Positions 1-10,673 are shown, counted from the first letter of the stretch. The stretch: 64,000 nt of DNA from Stigmatella erecta (GCF_900111745.1 NZ_FOIJ01000001.1:1054001-1118000), one strand, 5' to 3'. The notes: generated from the letters alone by a model not told the origin. Numbers and translations: made by a program.

Positions 1-61
1 ATCCCATCCACAGCACCACTGCCCCCGCGACGGCGAGCATCACTCCCACGAGCCGGGCCAC
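1..61 (-). CDS. Start of an unidentified membrane or exported protein (truncated by window edge)
   Basis: Only about 20 codons are inside the window. A GTG start at 61 on the minus strand is preceded by a good AAGGAGG-type ribosome binding site. It opens a reading frame made almost wholly of Ala, Val, Leu, Met and Gly, which looks like a signal peptide or first transmembrane helix. The gene would be divergent from the Nudix gene. No family can be assigned from so little sequence, and the frame could be chance. Confidence 0.35.
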   Translation of the reverse strand, partial: MARLVGVMLAVAGAVVLWMG

Positions 62-116
62 AGCCCCTCCTTCTTCGAGTTGGTGCCGCAAACTACCCCA
101 TCCCGGTGGATCCGGT

Positions 117-617
117 ATGCAGCGCGCCATGCCCTACACCCCCATCATCGGCACGCTCGGCTATGTCCTGTCCCCCGACGGGAGCCGGGTGTTGCTCGTC
201 CACCGCAACGCCCGCCCCCAGGATGCGCACCTCGGCAAGTACAACGGCCTGGGTGGGAAAATGCAGCCGGACGAGGATGTGGTGTCCTGCATGCGCCGGG
301 AGATCCGCGAGGAGGCCGCCCTAGAGTGTGTGGACATGCGGCTGCGGGGGACGATCAGCTGGCCCGGGTTCGGGCCCCAGGGCGAGGACTGGCTGGGGTT
401 TGTCTTCCGGATCGACCGGTTCACCGGCACCCCGCTGGAGCGCAACCCCGAGGGGGAGCTGTCCTGGGTGCCTGTTCAGGACATCCTGAAACTGCCCCTG
501 TGGGACGGGGACCGGCACTTCCTTCCCCTGGTTTTCGACAATGATCCACGGGCTTTCCATGGGATCATGCCCTACGCCCAGGGCCGCGCGGTGAGCTGGT
601 CCTTCTCCCGAATTTGA
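117..617 (+). CDS. Nudix hydrolase (MutT/8-oxo-dGTP diphosphatase type)
   Basis: 166 residues, the usual length for a single-domain Nudix enzyme, which hydrolyses a nucleoside diphosphate linked to another group in the cytoplasm. The Nudix box is clear at about residues 45-67: GGKMQPDE followed by REIREEA, giving the metal-binding REXXEE core. The Gly that normally follows the EE pair is replaced by Ala, a tolerated but non-consensus change. Downstream, the WPGFGPQGEDW segment and the closing region look like 8-oxo-dGTP diphosphatases, so nucleotide-pool cleaning is the best guess. Substrate cannot be read from the sequence. A second ATG lies four codons in, at 129, and is an equally good start. 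It stands alone between a divergent gene and a co-directional small gene. Confidence 0.85.
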   Translation: MQRAMPYTPIIGTLGYVLSPDGSRVLLVHRNARPQDAHLGKYNGLGGKMQPDEDVVSCMRREIREEAALECVDMRLRGTISWPGFGPQGEDWLGFVFRIDRFTGTPLERNPEGELSWVPVQDILKLPLWDGDRHFLPLVFDNDPRAFHGIMPYAQGRAVSWSFSRI

Positions 618-694
618 GAAGCGAGGCAAAGATCACCTACTCTGCGTGGAAGTAATGCCGTGAGATACTGCCCTTAACTGCCATCGAGCCCTCC

Positions 695-1192
695 ATGCCC
701 AAGAAGCCCGAAGCCAAGATCCAAAAGACCTCCTCCGCCCGCCCGGTGAAGCGCACGCCGGCCCGTACCGCGAAGGCCGCCAAGACCGCCGCCCCGAAGG
801 CCGCCGCCAAGAGCAGCCCCAAGGCGAGCCCGGCACGTGCTGGCACCAAGGCTCCGCGGGCTCAGTCCTCCCAGGCCGTGACGCAGCTGGTCGACGCGCT
901 CAAGGGCCACCCCCAGCAGAAGGATCTCGTCACGGCCGGGCAGCAGCAGAAGGATCAGCTCCTGCGCTCGCTCATCCCGCTCTACCTGGCGCGCGCCCTC
1001 AACCTGGAGGTCACCTCCGGCACCACCTCCCGCTTCTGGGGCACCTTCGGCGTCAGCTACGCCGCCCCCAACGCCGCCAAGGCGCTGCGCATGAACACCG
1101 GCTATGCCCAGGAGACCCGCAAGGGCAAGGCCATCACCTCCAAGGGCGTGCGCTACGTCGAGCAGGCCCTCAAGCAGATCCGGCCCGCCTGA
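695..1192 (+). CDS. Small protein with Lys/Ala/Pro-rich histone-H1-like tail and unknown C-terminal domain
   Basis: 165 residues in two parts. Residues 1-55 are composed of Lys, Ala, Pro, Arg and Ser with repeated AAK/PKA patterns, as in bacterial histone-H1-like tails. Residues 60-165 look globular, with a predicted helical region (LLRSLIPLYLARALNLEV) and a mixed segment ending in KGVRYVEQALKQ. The basic tail suggests binding to DNA or RNA, but this is inference. I do not recognise the C-terminal domain. Codon use in the tail follows the genome's GC bias, so this is a genuine reading frame and not an artefact. The ribosome binding site is weak. It is not obviously in an operon with either neighbour. 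Confidence 0.75.
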   Translation: MPKKPEAKIQKTSSARPVKRTPARTAKAAKTAAPKAAAKSSPKASPARAGTKAPRAQSSQAVTQLVDALKGHPQQKDLVTAGQQQKDQLLRSLIPLYLARALNLEVTSGTTSRFWGTFGVSYAAPNAAKALRMNTGYAQETRKGKAITSKGVRYVEQALKQIRPA

Positions 1193-1251
1193 GTCTCTCC
1201 CCTCCGTGAGGGCCGCCTCCCGGCTTCCGGGGGCGGCTTGCCGGGAACGCG

Positions 1252-2292
1252 TCAGGCCAGGGAGACGCGCCGGCCCTCGCTGGCGCTGCGCTGGGCCGCT
1301 TCGATGACGCGGATCACCTCCGCAGCGCTCTCCGCCGTCACCGGCACGGGCCCCTGGCCCGCGATGGCGGCGGCCAGCTGGCCGTAGAACCGCTCGTAGC
1401 TTCCCGGCGCCGTGGGCACGCTCCCGCCCTGGCTCAAGCGGCCGTGCCGCTCCGGGGGCTCCGCGCCCCAGCCCGGGGCGCCCGGCAGCAGGCCCGCCTT
1501 GAGCTGCTCCTCCTGGGGATCCAGCCCGTACTTGACGAAGGCATCCGCCTCGCCGTGCAGCACGAAGCGCGGCCAGGGCTCGTGCACCACCGAGCCCGAG
1601 CGCAGGATGACCCGGAGCTCGCCGTAGCGCAGCAGCAGGTGGAACCAGTCCACGGCCTGGGCCCCGGGGCGCTGCTGGCCCAGGTCCGCCATCACCGACT
1701 CGGGCAGGCCGAACAGCTGCAGGGCTTGATCGATCAGGTGGGCGCCGAGATCCCACAGCAGCCCCCCTCCCGGCACCGCGTCCTCCTTCCAGCGCTTCTT
1801 CACCTGGGGGCGCAGGCGGTCGAAGTGGCTCTCGAAGCTGTACAGCTTGCCGAGACGCCCCTGCCCGAGCAGCTGGCTCACGGTGAGGAAGTCCCCATCC
1901 CAGCGCCGGTTGTGGAAGACGGCCAGGCACAGGCCGCGCTCCCGGGCCAGGGCCCCCAGCTGGCGCGCCTCGCCCGAGTCCAGGGTGAAGGGTTTCTCAA
2001 CCACCACGTGCTTGCCGGCCTGGAGCGCCCGCCGCGCCAGCTCCGCGTGGCTGTCATTGGGCGAAGTGACGATGGCGACGTCCAGGGAAGGATCCGCCAG
2101 CAGCGCGTCCACGGAGAGCACCCGGGCCGAGGGCCAGTCCCGGGCCACCGCCTCGGCGTTCCGGGTGGAGACGGCCTCCAGGACGAAGGCCGGCTCCGCC
2201 GCGAGCAGCCGGGCATGGAACGTGGCGCCGGACAGCCCGTAGCCGATCAGGCCCACGCGCAGGGGTTTTCGAGGGGAAGGAAGGTCGGCCAT
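1252..2292 (-). CDS. Gfo/Idh/MocA-family NAD(P)-dependent oxidoreductase
   Basis: 346 residues. The N-terminal Rossmann fold starts with VGLIGYGLSG at about residue 15. The family's catalytic EKPF motif follows at about residue 97 (VVVEKPFTLD, with the conserved Lys). The C-terminal alpha/beta domain includes GGGLLWDLGAHLIDQ, typical of YdgJ/GFO-type sugar dehydrogenases. It probably oxidises a sugar, an inositol or a related polyol; the substrate is unknown. The start was taken at MADLPSPRK because the longer open frame upstream runs through arginine/proline-rich sequence without family similarity. It is divergent from the giant TPR gene, and the 184-nt space between them must hold both promoters, though no convincing -35/-10 pair was found there. 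Confidence 0.9.
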   Translation of the reverse strand: MADLPSPRKPLRVGLIGYGLSGATFHARLLAAEPAFVLEAVSTRNAEAVARDWPSARVLSVDALLADPSLDVAIVTSPNDSHAELARRALQAGKHVVVEKPFTLDSGEARQLGALARERGLCLAVFHNRRWDGDFLTVSQLLGQGRLGKLYSFESHFDRLRPQVKKRWKEDAVPGGGLLWDLGAHLIDQALQLFGLPESVMADLGQQRPGAQAVDWFHLLLRYGELRVILRSGSVVHEPWPRFVLHGEADAFVKYGLDPQEEQLKAGLLPGAPGWGAEPPERHGRLSQGGSVPTAPGSYERFYGQLAAAIAGQGPVPVTAESAAEVIRVIEAAQRSASEGRRVSLA

Positions 2293-2476
2293 GGGGCCCG
2301 ACCGTAGCGTGGGGCGGGCGCCATCCCAAGCCCTCGCTTGCCTGTCTCCTGGGGGCTCAGACACTCATTTCGTCAAGGAAGTCGGGAACTTGAGGGGTTG
2401 GCTGGCCGCATGTTACGACCCTCCGGCCAGGGGCCCCCGAGGCCCCGCATTCTTCACCGCCGGAGCCTGCTTCCCG

Positions 2477-5400
2477 ATGAGCGAGCCGACTGATCTCACG
2501 AAGACCTCGTCCTTCGTCTCTCCCCCCGTGCCGCCCGCGAAGCCCGCGGCCGAGGTGCTCGCCCAGAACCTGGGGACCTTGCCTCCGGTGACGGCCGAGG
2601 AGGAGGCCCGGGAGCGAGTGGCCGCGCTGGACCGGGAAGCGCGCGCCCTGAGCGTCTCGGAGCCGCAGCAGGCCGCCCTGCTCTTCCATGAGCTGGGGCT
2701 CATCTGGGAGGAGACGCTCAAGAACCCGCGCAACGCCGCCGTCGCCTTCCAGGCCGCCTACAAGCTGGCGCCGAAGTTCCTGGTGAACATCCGCGCCGCG
2801 CGCCGCCTCTTCGCGGACGTGGGCAACTGGCAGATGGTGCTCCAGCTCCTGGACGCGGAGCTCAACGGCACGGACGAGTCCCGCCAGAAGGCCGCGCTCC
2901 TCTTCGAGAAGGCCACCATCCTGGAAGAGCGGCTGTCGCGCGAGGCCGATGCCAAGGCCACCTGGCAGCAGTGCCTGGCGCTGAAGCCCACCGAGGTCGC
3001 GCTGCTCACCCAGCTCGAGGCGCACTACGCGGCCCGCAACGACTCCGAGTCCCTGGTGGAGGTGTACCGGCTGCTCGCCAGCGCCCTGGAGACGCCCGCG
3101 CTGCGCGCCCACTACCTCACCTCCGCGGGCCTGGTGCTGGAGGAGCGCCTCAAGCAGCCCGAGGCCGCCGCGGCCTGCTTCCGCGAGGCCTTCACCCTGG
3201 ACCGCTCGGACCTGCTGCTGCTCGCCTCGCTCAAGCGCGTGGCCGAGCGCGAGGGCCGCACCGACGAGATGCTGGCCGCCCTGGCCTCCGAGGCCCACCT
3301 GCTGGGCACCCAGGCCACCCCCGCGTACTTGCAGATCGCCAAAATCTACGAGCGCCTGGGCCGCAAGGACGACGCGCTCGCCGCGCTGCTGGCCGCCCGC
3401 CGCGTGACGCCCCAGGAGCCGCTCGTCCTGTCGGAGCTGGCCGGCATCTACGAGACCCAGGGCCGCTACGAGGAGCTGGCCGACGTGCTGCTCTCGTGGG
3501 TGGGCTCCATCAACGACGAGAACGAGCTGGTGGCCATCAACCTGCGCCTGGCGGCCCTCTACGAGGAGGACCTCAAGCGCGAGCTGGACGCCATCGCCCG
3601 CTACCAGGCCATCCTCGCGCGCATCCCCGGCCACGCCTCGGCGCTCGCGGGCATGGGCAAGCTCTACCACCGGCTCCAGAACTGGGAGGGGCTCGTCTCC
3701 GTGTTCGACGCGGAGATCGCCGCCGGCGACGAGCCCAAGCAGAAGGCCGCCCGCATGTACAAGGCGGCTGAAGTCCTGGAGGAGCGGCTGGGCCGCCAGG
3801 AAGATGCCATCTCCCGCTACAGCGCCTGCCTTCAGCTCCAGCCGGGCTACCTGCCCGCGCAGAAGGCGCTGGCCCGGCTCTACGAGCGCCAGGGCCGCTT
3901 CGCCGAGCTGGTGGCCATGTACGAGCAGGACCTGCTCCAGACGGCCGACCGCGACCAGCTCATCACCACCCTCAACAAGATGGCGGGCATCTACGAGGAC
4001 CGCCTGAGCGATCTGGCCCACGCCATCGATTGCATGAAGCGCATCCTGGATCTCGCCTCGGACCACCTGCCCACCATCCGCAACCTGTCGCGCCTCTACG
4101 AGCGCTCCGGGCAGTACCGCGAGCTCATCGAGACCCAGGAGCTGGAGGCCTCGTTCGCGGGCGACACCAAGCAGGTGCTCTCGCTCTACCACCGCAACGC
4201 GGAGATCCTCGACGAGCACCTGAAGGACCGCCCCGGCGCCATCACCGTCTACGAGCGCGTGCTCGCGCTGTCCCCCTCGTACCTGCCCGCGCTCAAGGCG
4301 CTGGGCCGGCTGTACGCGCAGGAGGGCCGCTGGAACGAGCTCATCAAGATGTACCGGGCCGAGGCGGAGATCGCCTCCTCCACCGAGCAGGCCTCCACCC
4401 TCATCTACAAGATCGGTGAGCTGTACGAGCACCGGCTCAAGAGCGAGAACGAGGCCATCGCCTCGTACCAGGAGGCGCTGACGCTGGCGCCCAGCTACTT
4501 CCCCGCCCTGCGCGCCCTGGCCCGCATCTACCGGACCCAGAACGCCTGGGAGAGCCTCATCGAGGTGCTGCGCTCCGAGGCCGCCAACCGCATCGATCCG
4601 GCCGAGCGCGCCAACGCCCTCTTCCAGGCCGCCGCCATCTGGGAGGACCAGCTCCAGCGGCCCGAGCTGGCCATCGAGGGCTACCAGGAAGTGCTGCGCG
4701 TGGCCCCCAGCCACGCCGCCTCCCTGCGCGCCCTGGAGCGCCTGTATGTCACCCAGGACAACACCAAGGAGCTGGTGGCCATCCTCGACCGGGAGACCCA
4801 GGTGGGCCACTCGCCCGGGGCCAAGGTCGCCGCCTACCTCAAGCTGGCGCGCCTCTACCTGGACCGCTTCCAGGAGCCCACCCGCGCCGCCCAGTGCTGC
4901 GAGGCCGTGCTCCAGCTCGAGCCGGGCCAGCTCTCCGCCCTGAAGATGCTGGAGCGCATCCGCTCCGGGGACCGCGCCCGCCGCGCCGAGCTGCGTGCCC
5001 GCCTGGCCGAGCGCGTCACCGACACGCGCCTGCGCACCGCGCTGCGCCTGTCGGCCGCCGTGGACCAGGACCAGACGGTCTCCGAGAGCACCCTGGACGA
5101 GTACAAGCTGGCCTTCCAGGAGGATCCCGCCGACGTGCGCGTGAGCTTCGCCCTGGAGCGCGCCATGCGCCAGGCCGGGGACGCCGCGGGCCTGGCGTGG
5201 CTGTACGCCCGCCGCCTGGAGGCGGTGACGGACGTCTACGAGCGCGTGGAGCTCACCCTGCGCGCCGCCGACGTGGCCGAGACCAAGCTGGGGGACCTGG
5301 AGCGCGCCGCCCAGCTCTACCAGTCCGTCCTGGATGCCCAGCCCACGTGCCTGCCCGCGCTCATGGGCGCCCGGCGCGTGCAGCTCAAGCAGGGCAACCC

Positions 5401-7522
5401 CGCCGCCGCCCGCGCCAGCCTGGAGGCCGAGGCCCGCGCCAGCAAGGATGCCCGGAGCGCCGTGGAGGCGTTCATCGCCGCCGCGAAGCTCTCCTCCGCC
5501 AAGCTGAATGATCTCGACGGGGCCGCCCTGCTCTACCGGCAGGCCCTGGAGAAGGATCCGTTCAACGCCGCGGCCACCACCGGCCTGGAGGACCTGCTCG
5601 CCCAGCGCGGCGGCACCGCGGACCTCGCCGCCCTGCACGAGCGCCGCGGCGAGGCGCGGCTCGTCAAGCGCGACGCGGCCGGGGCCGCCTCCGCGTTCGT
5701 CAGCGGGGCGAAGCTCTTCCTCACCGCGCTGGATGACCGCGCCAAGGCCCTGGCCCTGGTGGAGCGCGCCCTCCAGGCGCACCCGAGCTTCCCGGATGCC
5801 CTGGAGCTGAAGGGCCGGCTCCTGCTGGATTCCCAGAACTACGCCGAGGCCGCCGCCGCGCTCGCCCAGCGCGTGCAGCAGGGCGGAGACCCGCGCCTGC
5901 TGGCCCAGCACCACCTCACCCTGGGCGGGCTCTACCAGACGCACCTCAACGAGCCGGGCCGCGCCGCCGCGCACCTGCAGACGGCGCTCACCACGCTGCC
6001 CAAGAACATCGAGGCCCTGGACCGGCTGGCCACCCTGCACCTGCAGGGCCGCAACTGGACGGGCGCCGTGGACTGCCTCAAGCGCCTGCTGGAGCAGGAC
6101 CTGCCCAACGAGGACCGCGCCCGGCACACGGTGGAGCTGGCGCACGTGCACGACGAGGGCCTCAACGACATGGCGAGCGCCTCGCTGCTGTACCGCAAGG
6201 CCCTGGAGCTGATGCCCGGCGATGCGGCGCTGGTGGACCGGCTCGTCATCCTCTACGAGCGCTCCGCCAACCTCCCGGAGCTGGCGCAGATGCTGGAGGC
6301 CCAGGTGGGCGCGCTCGCCTCGGAGCCCAAGCGCGCCCAGTCCGTGCGGATGCGCCTGGCGGAGCTGTATGCCCGCTCGCTGGAGCAGCCCGCCCGCGCC
6401 ATCGCCGTCTACCGCCAGGTGCTGGAGCAGGAGTCCTCGCACCTGGCCGCGCGCGCGGCGCTCGCGGACCTCTACACGCGCGACAGCAGCACCACGCCCA
6501 TGGCCATCGAGGAGCACCGGCAGCTGCTCAAGCTGGACCCCTCGCGCGTGGAGAGCCTGCACGCGCTCTTCAAGCTGTGGGAGGGCCTCAAGCAGTATGA
6601 CAAGGCCTTCTGCGCCGCCGCCGTGCTGCAGTTCCTGCGCTCGGCCAACGAGGCCGAGGGCGTCTTCTACAGCGAGGCGAAGAACCGCCTGCCCCAGGAG
6701 GCCCAGGAGCGCCTGGCGCTGGCGGACCTGGACAACGCCCTGCTGCCGCCCTCCGCCCGGGGCCCCCTGCTGGAGGTGCTGCGCGCCGTGGGCGACCAGA
6801 CCGGCAAGCTCTACCCGCCCCAGTTCGAGATGCTGGGCGTGGACCGCAAGGTGGACCGGCTCAAGCCGGACTCGGCCGTGTTCAAGGCCATCCTCTCGGT
6901 GGCCAAGGTCTTCGGCGTGGAGGAGTTCGAGGTGTACCAGGCCCGCCGCGGGCTGATGACGCTGGAGACCACCGAGCCCTTGAGCGTGTGCGTGGGCCAG
7001 GACGTGGTGCGCAAGTACAACGCCCGCGAGCAGAAGTTCCTCATCGGCCGCGCGGTGCTGGGCCTGCTCAACCGCACCGCCATGCTCTCGAAGCTCTCCC
7101 AGGGCGAGACGGCGGACCTGCTGGGCAACTCCATCCGCATCTTCGCCCCTCAGTTCTCCGCGCTCGGCCGCAAGAACGACGAGATGGTGAAGCAGCTGCG
7201 CAAGGCCTACACGCGCAAGGCGCTCAAGGCCCTGGAGATGCCCGCCCTGGCCCTGGGCGATGCCACCAAGGTGGATGCCAAGGCCATGGCCGAGGCCCTG
7301 TCGCTCTCCGCGGACCGCGCCGGCATGCTCATGTGCGGCGATGTCTCCGTGGGCCTCGGGGTGGTGCTGCGCGAGGACCCCGCCATGTCCAACTCGAAGA
7401 TCGACTCCATGGATCCGGTGTTCGCCGCGCTCAAGCACCGGCAGGACCTGAGGGAGATGCTGAACTTCTCGCTCTCGGACGACTTCTTCCGGATGCGGCA
7501 GCGGATCGGCCTGTCGCTGTAG
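2477..7522 (+). CDS. Giant tetratricopeptide-repeat protein (1681 aa)
   Basis: 1681 residues. From about residue 60 to 1400 it is almost entirely helical TPR-type repeats of 34-38 residues, seen as recurring patterns such as LYERQGR..EL, ALAL.P.YLPALKALARLY and AAALFEKAAILEERL. There is no signal peptide or membrane segment, so it is probably a cytoplasmic scaffold. The last 270 or so residues change character: they carry no TPRs but have a compact block around LIGRAVLGLLNRTAMLS and a conserved-looking end. That part may be a dedicated binding domain. Giant TPR proteins of this kind are common in myxobacteria and mostly lack assigned function. The start at ATG 2477 is preferred over an upstream open stretch because MSEPTDLTK begins the normal composition. 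It converges on the MoCF gene with 3 nt between stops. Confidence 0.9.
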   Translation: MSEPTDLTKTSSFVSPPVPPAKPAAEVLAQNLGTLPPVTAEEEARERVAALDREARALSVSEPQQAALLFHELGLIWEETLKNPRNAAVAFQAAYKLAPKFLVNIRAARRLFADVGNWQMVLQLLDAELNGTDESRQKAALLFEKATILEERLSREADAKATWQQCLALKPTEVALLTQLEAHYAARNDSESLVEVYRLLASALETPALRAHYLTSAGLVLEERLKQPEAAAACFREAFTLDRSDLLLLASLKRVAEREGRTDEMLAALASEAHLLGTQATPAYLQIAKIYERLGRKDDALAALLAARRVTPQEPLVLSELAGIYETQGRYEELADVLLSWVGSINDENELVAINLRLAALYEEDLKRELDAIARYQAILARIPGHASALAGMGKLYHRLQNWEGLVSVFDAEIAAGDEPKQKAARMYKAAEVLEERLGRQEDAISRYSACLQLQPGYLPAQKALARLYERQGRFAELVAMYEQDLLQTADRDQLITTLNKMAGIYEDRLSDLAHAIDCMKRILDLASDHLPTIRNLSRLYERSGQYRELIETQELEASFAGDTKQVLSLYHRNAEILDEHLKDRPGAITVYERVLALSPSYLPALKALGRLYAQEGRWNELIKMYRAEAEIASSTEQASTLIYKIGELYEHRLKSENEAIASYQEALTLAPSYFPALRALARIYRTQNAWESLIEVLRSEAANRIDPAERANALFQAAAIWEDQLQRPELAIEGYQEVLRVAPSHAASLRALERLYVTQDNTKELVAILDRETQVGHSPGAKVAAYLKLARLYLDRFQEPTRAAQCCEAVLQLEPGQLSALKMLERIRSGDRARRAELRARLAERVTDTRLRTALRLSAAVDQDQTVSESTLDEYKLAFQEDPADVRVSFALERAMRQAGDAAGLAWLYARRLEAVTDVYERVELTLRAADVAETKLGDLERAAQLYQSVLDAQPTCLPALMGARRVQLKQGNPAAARASLEAEARASKDARSAVEAFIAAAKLSSAKLNDLDGAALLYRQALEKDPFNAAATTGLEDLLAQRGGTADLAALHERRGEARLVKRDAAGAASAFVSGAKLFLTALDDRAKALALVERALQAHPSFPDALELKGRLLLDSQNYAEAAAALAQRVQQGGDPRLLAQHHLTLGGLYQTHLNEPGRAAAHLQTALTTLPKNIEALDRLATLHLQGRNWTGAVDCLKRLLEQDLPNEDRARHTVELAHVHDEGLNDMASASLLYRKALELMPGDAALVDRLVILYERSANLPELAQMLEAQVGALASEPKRAQSVRMRLAELYARSLEQPARAIAVYRQVLEQESSHLAARAALADLYTRDSSTTPMAIEEHRQLLKLDPSRVESLHALFKLWEGLKQYDKAFCAAAVLQFLRSANEAEGVFYSEAKNRLPQEAQERLALADLDNALLPPSARGPLLEVLRAVGDQTGKLYPPQFEMLGVDRKVDRLKPDSAVFKAILSVAKVFGVEEFEVYQARRGLMTLETTEPLSVCVGQDVVRKYNAREQKFLIGRAVLGLLNRTAMLSKLSQGETADLLGNSIRIFAPQFSALGRKNDEMVKQLRKAYTRKALKALEMPALALGDATKVDAKAMAEALSLSADRAGMLMCGDVSVGLGVVLREDPAMSNSKIDSMDPVFAALKHRQDLREMLNFSLSDDFFRMRQRIGLSL

Positions 7523-7525
7523 CGG

Positions 7526-8257
7526 CTACTCCTGGCGGAGGACGGCATCCGCGGGCAGGCCGCCGCGGATGCGCGCCACGGCCTGCTCCACGGGCGGCGC
7601 CTCGGCGGCCTCCACCGTCACCTTCACCCGGTAGTCCAGCGTGGCGTCGAACACCGGGTAGGAGCCGATGGCCACGTGGGGCATGTCGAGCGCCACCCGG
7701 TCCAGCACCGCGGCGATGGCGCTCTCGCCCAGCCGCAGGTACAGGTTGCACAGGTGCACCGGCGTGCCGCGCAGCCGCGCCAGCACCGTCTCCAGCTGCA
7801 GCTTGAAGAGCTGCGGCACCCCGGGCAGCAGGAAGATGTTGTCCACCGTCAGCACCGGGAACCAGGTGCCCTCCTGGGGCAGCAGCACCGCCCCCTCGGG
7901 CGCGTCCGCCAGCCGCAGGGCCTCGGCGGTGAGGTTCTCCGAGCGCTTGCGCACCAGCTCCACCATCTCCGGCAGCCGCACCACCTGCCGCCCCAGCGCC
8001 AGCGCCACCGCGCGCACGGTGACATCGTCGTGCGTGGGGCCGATGCCCCCGCTGGTGAACACGTACGGGGCGCGCGCGCGGGCCCGGGCCACCGCCTCGA
8101 CGATGATGTCCACGTCGTCGGGGATGATCTCCACCGAGCGCAGGGGGATGCCCACCTCCCTCAGCCGCCGGATGAGCAGCGGACCGTTGGCATCCACCAC
8201 CTTCGCGGTGAGCACTTCGTTGCCGATGATGACCGCCGCTGCGCCGGTACGCTCCAT
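7526..8257 (-). CDS. CinA-type MoCF (molybdopterin-binding fold) protein
   Basis: 243 residues. It has the MoCF/MogA-type fold found at the N terminus of CinA: IIGNEVL near residue 12, FTSGGIGPTHDD near residue 65 (phosphate/nucleotide-binding loop) and FLLPGVPQ near residue 140. The C-terminal nicotinamide-nucleotide amidase domain of full-length CinA is absent, so this is the short, stand-alone form. In related proteins this fold hydrolyses ADP-ribose or pyrophosphate-linked nucleotides, but activity here is unproven. It is the last gene of the minus-strand run, 13 nt after tmk, so it is likely co-transcribed. The ATG at 8257 was chosen because MERTGAAAVIIGNE starts directly at the first beta strand. 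Confidence 0.88.
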   Translation of the reverse strand: MERTGAAAVIIGNEVLTAKVVDANGPLLIRRLREVGIPLRSVEIIPDDVDIIVEAVARARARAPYVFTSGGIGPTHDDVTVRAVALALGRQVVRLPEMVELVRKRSENLTAEALRLADAPEGAVLLPQEGTWFPVLTVDNIFLLPGVPQLFKLQLETVLARLRGTPVHLCNLYLRLGESAIAAVLDRVALDMPHVAIGSYPVFDATLDYRVKVTVEAAEAPPVEQAVARIRGGLPADAVLRQE

Positions 8258-8270
8258 GGGAGCGCCGAGT

Positions 8271-8933
8271 CTAGCGCGCGCGCTTGCGTCCAAGCACGGA
8301 GTGAATCTCCGCCAGCGCCGCTTCCGTCACGGCCTCCACAGAGGCCTCCCCGTCGATGCGGACGATGGGCTCCTGGGACTCGCGCCGCCGGATGGCCTCC
8401 TCGTACTGCCGGGCGATGCGCCGCTGGAGCGTGTCCTCCTCGAACAGCTCCTTGGCCCCGCCCCGCGCCGCGCGCCGGCGCGCCGCCACCGCCGGGGACA
8501 CGTGGACGAACAGCGTCAGGTCCGGCGGCACCGCGTGGCCGTTCACCGCCTCCACCCACGCCATGGCCAGCGCCGCGCCCTGGTAGGCCAGCGAGGACAG
8601 CACGTACCGGTCGCTCAGGACGATGTGGCCCGCCTCCAGCGCGGGGAGCACCTTGGCCTTCAGGTGGTCCGTGCGGTCGGCGGCGTACAGCAGCGCCAGC
8701 GTCTCCGGCGCCAGCGGCCCGCCCCCCTGGGGCAGGACGAGCCGGCCCGTGAGGGCCTGGCGGATCATCGTCCCGATGGGCCCATCCGAGGGCTCCCGGG
8801 TGGTGAGCACGGTGTGGCCCTCGGCGCGCAGGGCGGCGGCGAGGCGCTCGGCCTGCGTGGTGGTGCCCGCCCCGTCCAGCCCCTCCAGGACGAAGAAGCG
8901 CCCCTTGCCCGGCTTGCGGCGCAGGGCGCTCAC
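8271..8933 (-). CDS. tmk: Thymidylate kinase
   Basis: 220 residues. It phosphorylates dTMP to dTDP with ATP in the cytoplasm for DNA synthesis. The P-loop is FVLEGLDGAGTTTQ at about residues 14-27, the DRY/DRX motif is VLSDRYVLSSLAYQG at about residue 105, and dTMP-binding residues sit in TTREPSDGPIG. The reading frame is open far upstream, but the GTG at 8933 is the likely start. It overlaps the stop of the preceding membrane-protein gene by the GTGA arrangement, implying translational coupling, and places the P-loop at the usual distance from the N terminus. The Thr-rich P-loop (GAGTTT in place of GKST) is the common TMPK variation. Confidence 0.93.
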   Translation of the reverse strand: MSALRRKPGKGRFFVLEGLDGAGTTTQAERLAAALRAEGHTVLTTREPSDGPIGTMIRQALTGRLVLPQGGGPLAPETLALLYAADRTDHLKAKVLPALEAGHIVLSDRYVLSSLAYQGAALAMAWVEAVNGHAVPPDLTLFVHVSPAVAARRRAARGGAKELFEEDTLQRRIARQYEEAIRRRESQEPIVRIDGEASVEAVTEAALAEIHSVLGRKRAR

Positions 8934-9283
8934 CGGGGCAGCAACAGGGAAGGGTTGTCCAGGCGCAGCCGGCGCCGCAGCTCCAGCAGGTCGCCGTAGC
9001 GCTTCAGCTCCCCGGCGAGCTCCCGGCGCCCCTTGAGATAGTGCGAGAGGCTGTAGACGACGAGCCCCAGGGCCCCCGCGGCGGCCACGAAGCCCAGCAC
9101 CGGCGTCCGGAGGGAATCCCAGAAGAGCTTGATGGCCGCCCCTGCCAGGATGAAGGCCACCAGGGTGGCCACGCCCGCGTGGGCGAAGTGGAGGATGCTC
9201 TGCCGGGCGGCCAGGCTGCCCTGGAGCCGCTCGAGCTGAGACCGCAATTCCTCGGGGGTATCGACGTTCACGGGGCGGGGCAT
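8930..9283 (-). CDS. Small two-helix membrane protein of unknown function
   Basis: 117 residues. A short charged N-terminal region resembling a coiled coil (TPEELRSQLERLQGSLAARQ) is followed by two hydrophobic segments at about residues 38-58 (VATLVAFILAGAAIKLF) and 65-85 (PVLGFVAAAGALGLVVYSL). A basic, helical tail ends in LRLDNPSLLL. It is therefore predicted to be an inner-membrane protein with both ends in the cytoplasm. No family is recognised. It sits between thrC (40 nt upstream) and tmk (4-nt overlap), so it is probably translated with tmk. The context gives no functional clue because the neighbours are housekeeping enzymes of unrelated pathways. Confidence 0.8.
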   Translation of the reverse strand: MPRPVNVDTPEELRSQLERLQGSLAARQSILHFAHAGVATLVAFILAGAAIKLFWDSLRTPVLGFVAAAGALGLVVYSLSHYLKGRRELAGELKRYGDLLELRRRLRLDNPSLLLPR

Positions 9284-9323
9284 AGCGCACCCCCTGCCCG
9301 CCGTCGAGCCGGCAGCCCGCCTT

Positions 9324-10669
<1,346 letters not shown>

Positions 10670-10673
<4 letters not shown>

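Noticed and set aside
2357-7438. A 1693-codon open frame on the minus strand opposite the giant TPR gene
   Set aside because: It is rich in Leu, Gly, Gln, His, Arg and Val with no domain. It mirrors the plus-strand gene, whose third codon positions are GC, which suppresses stops on the opposite strand.
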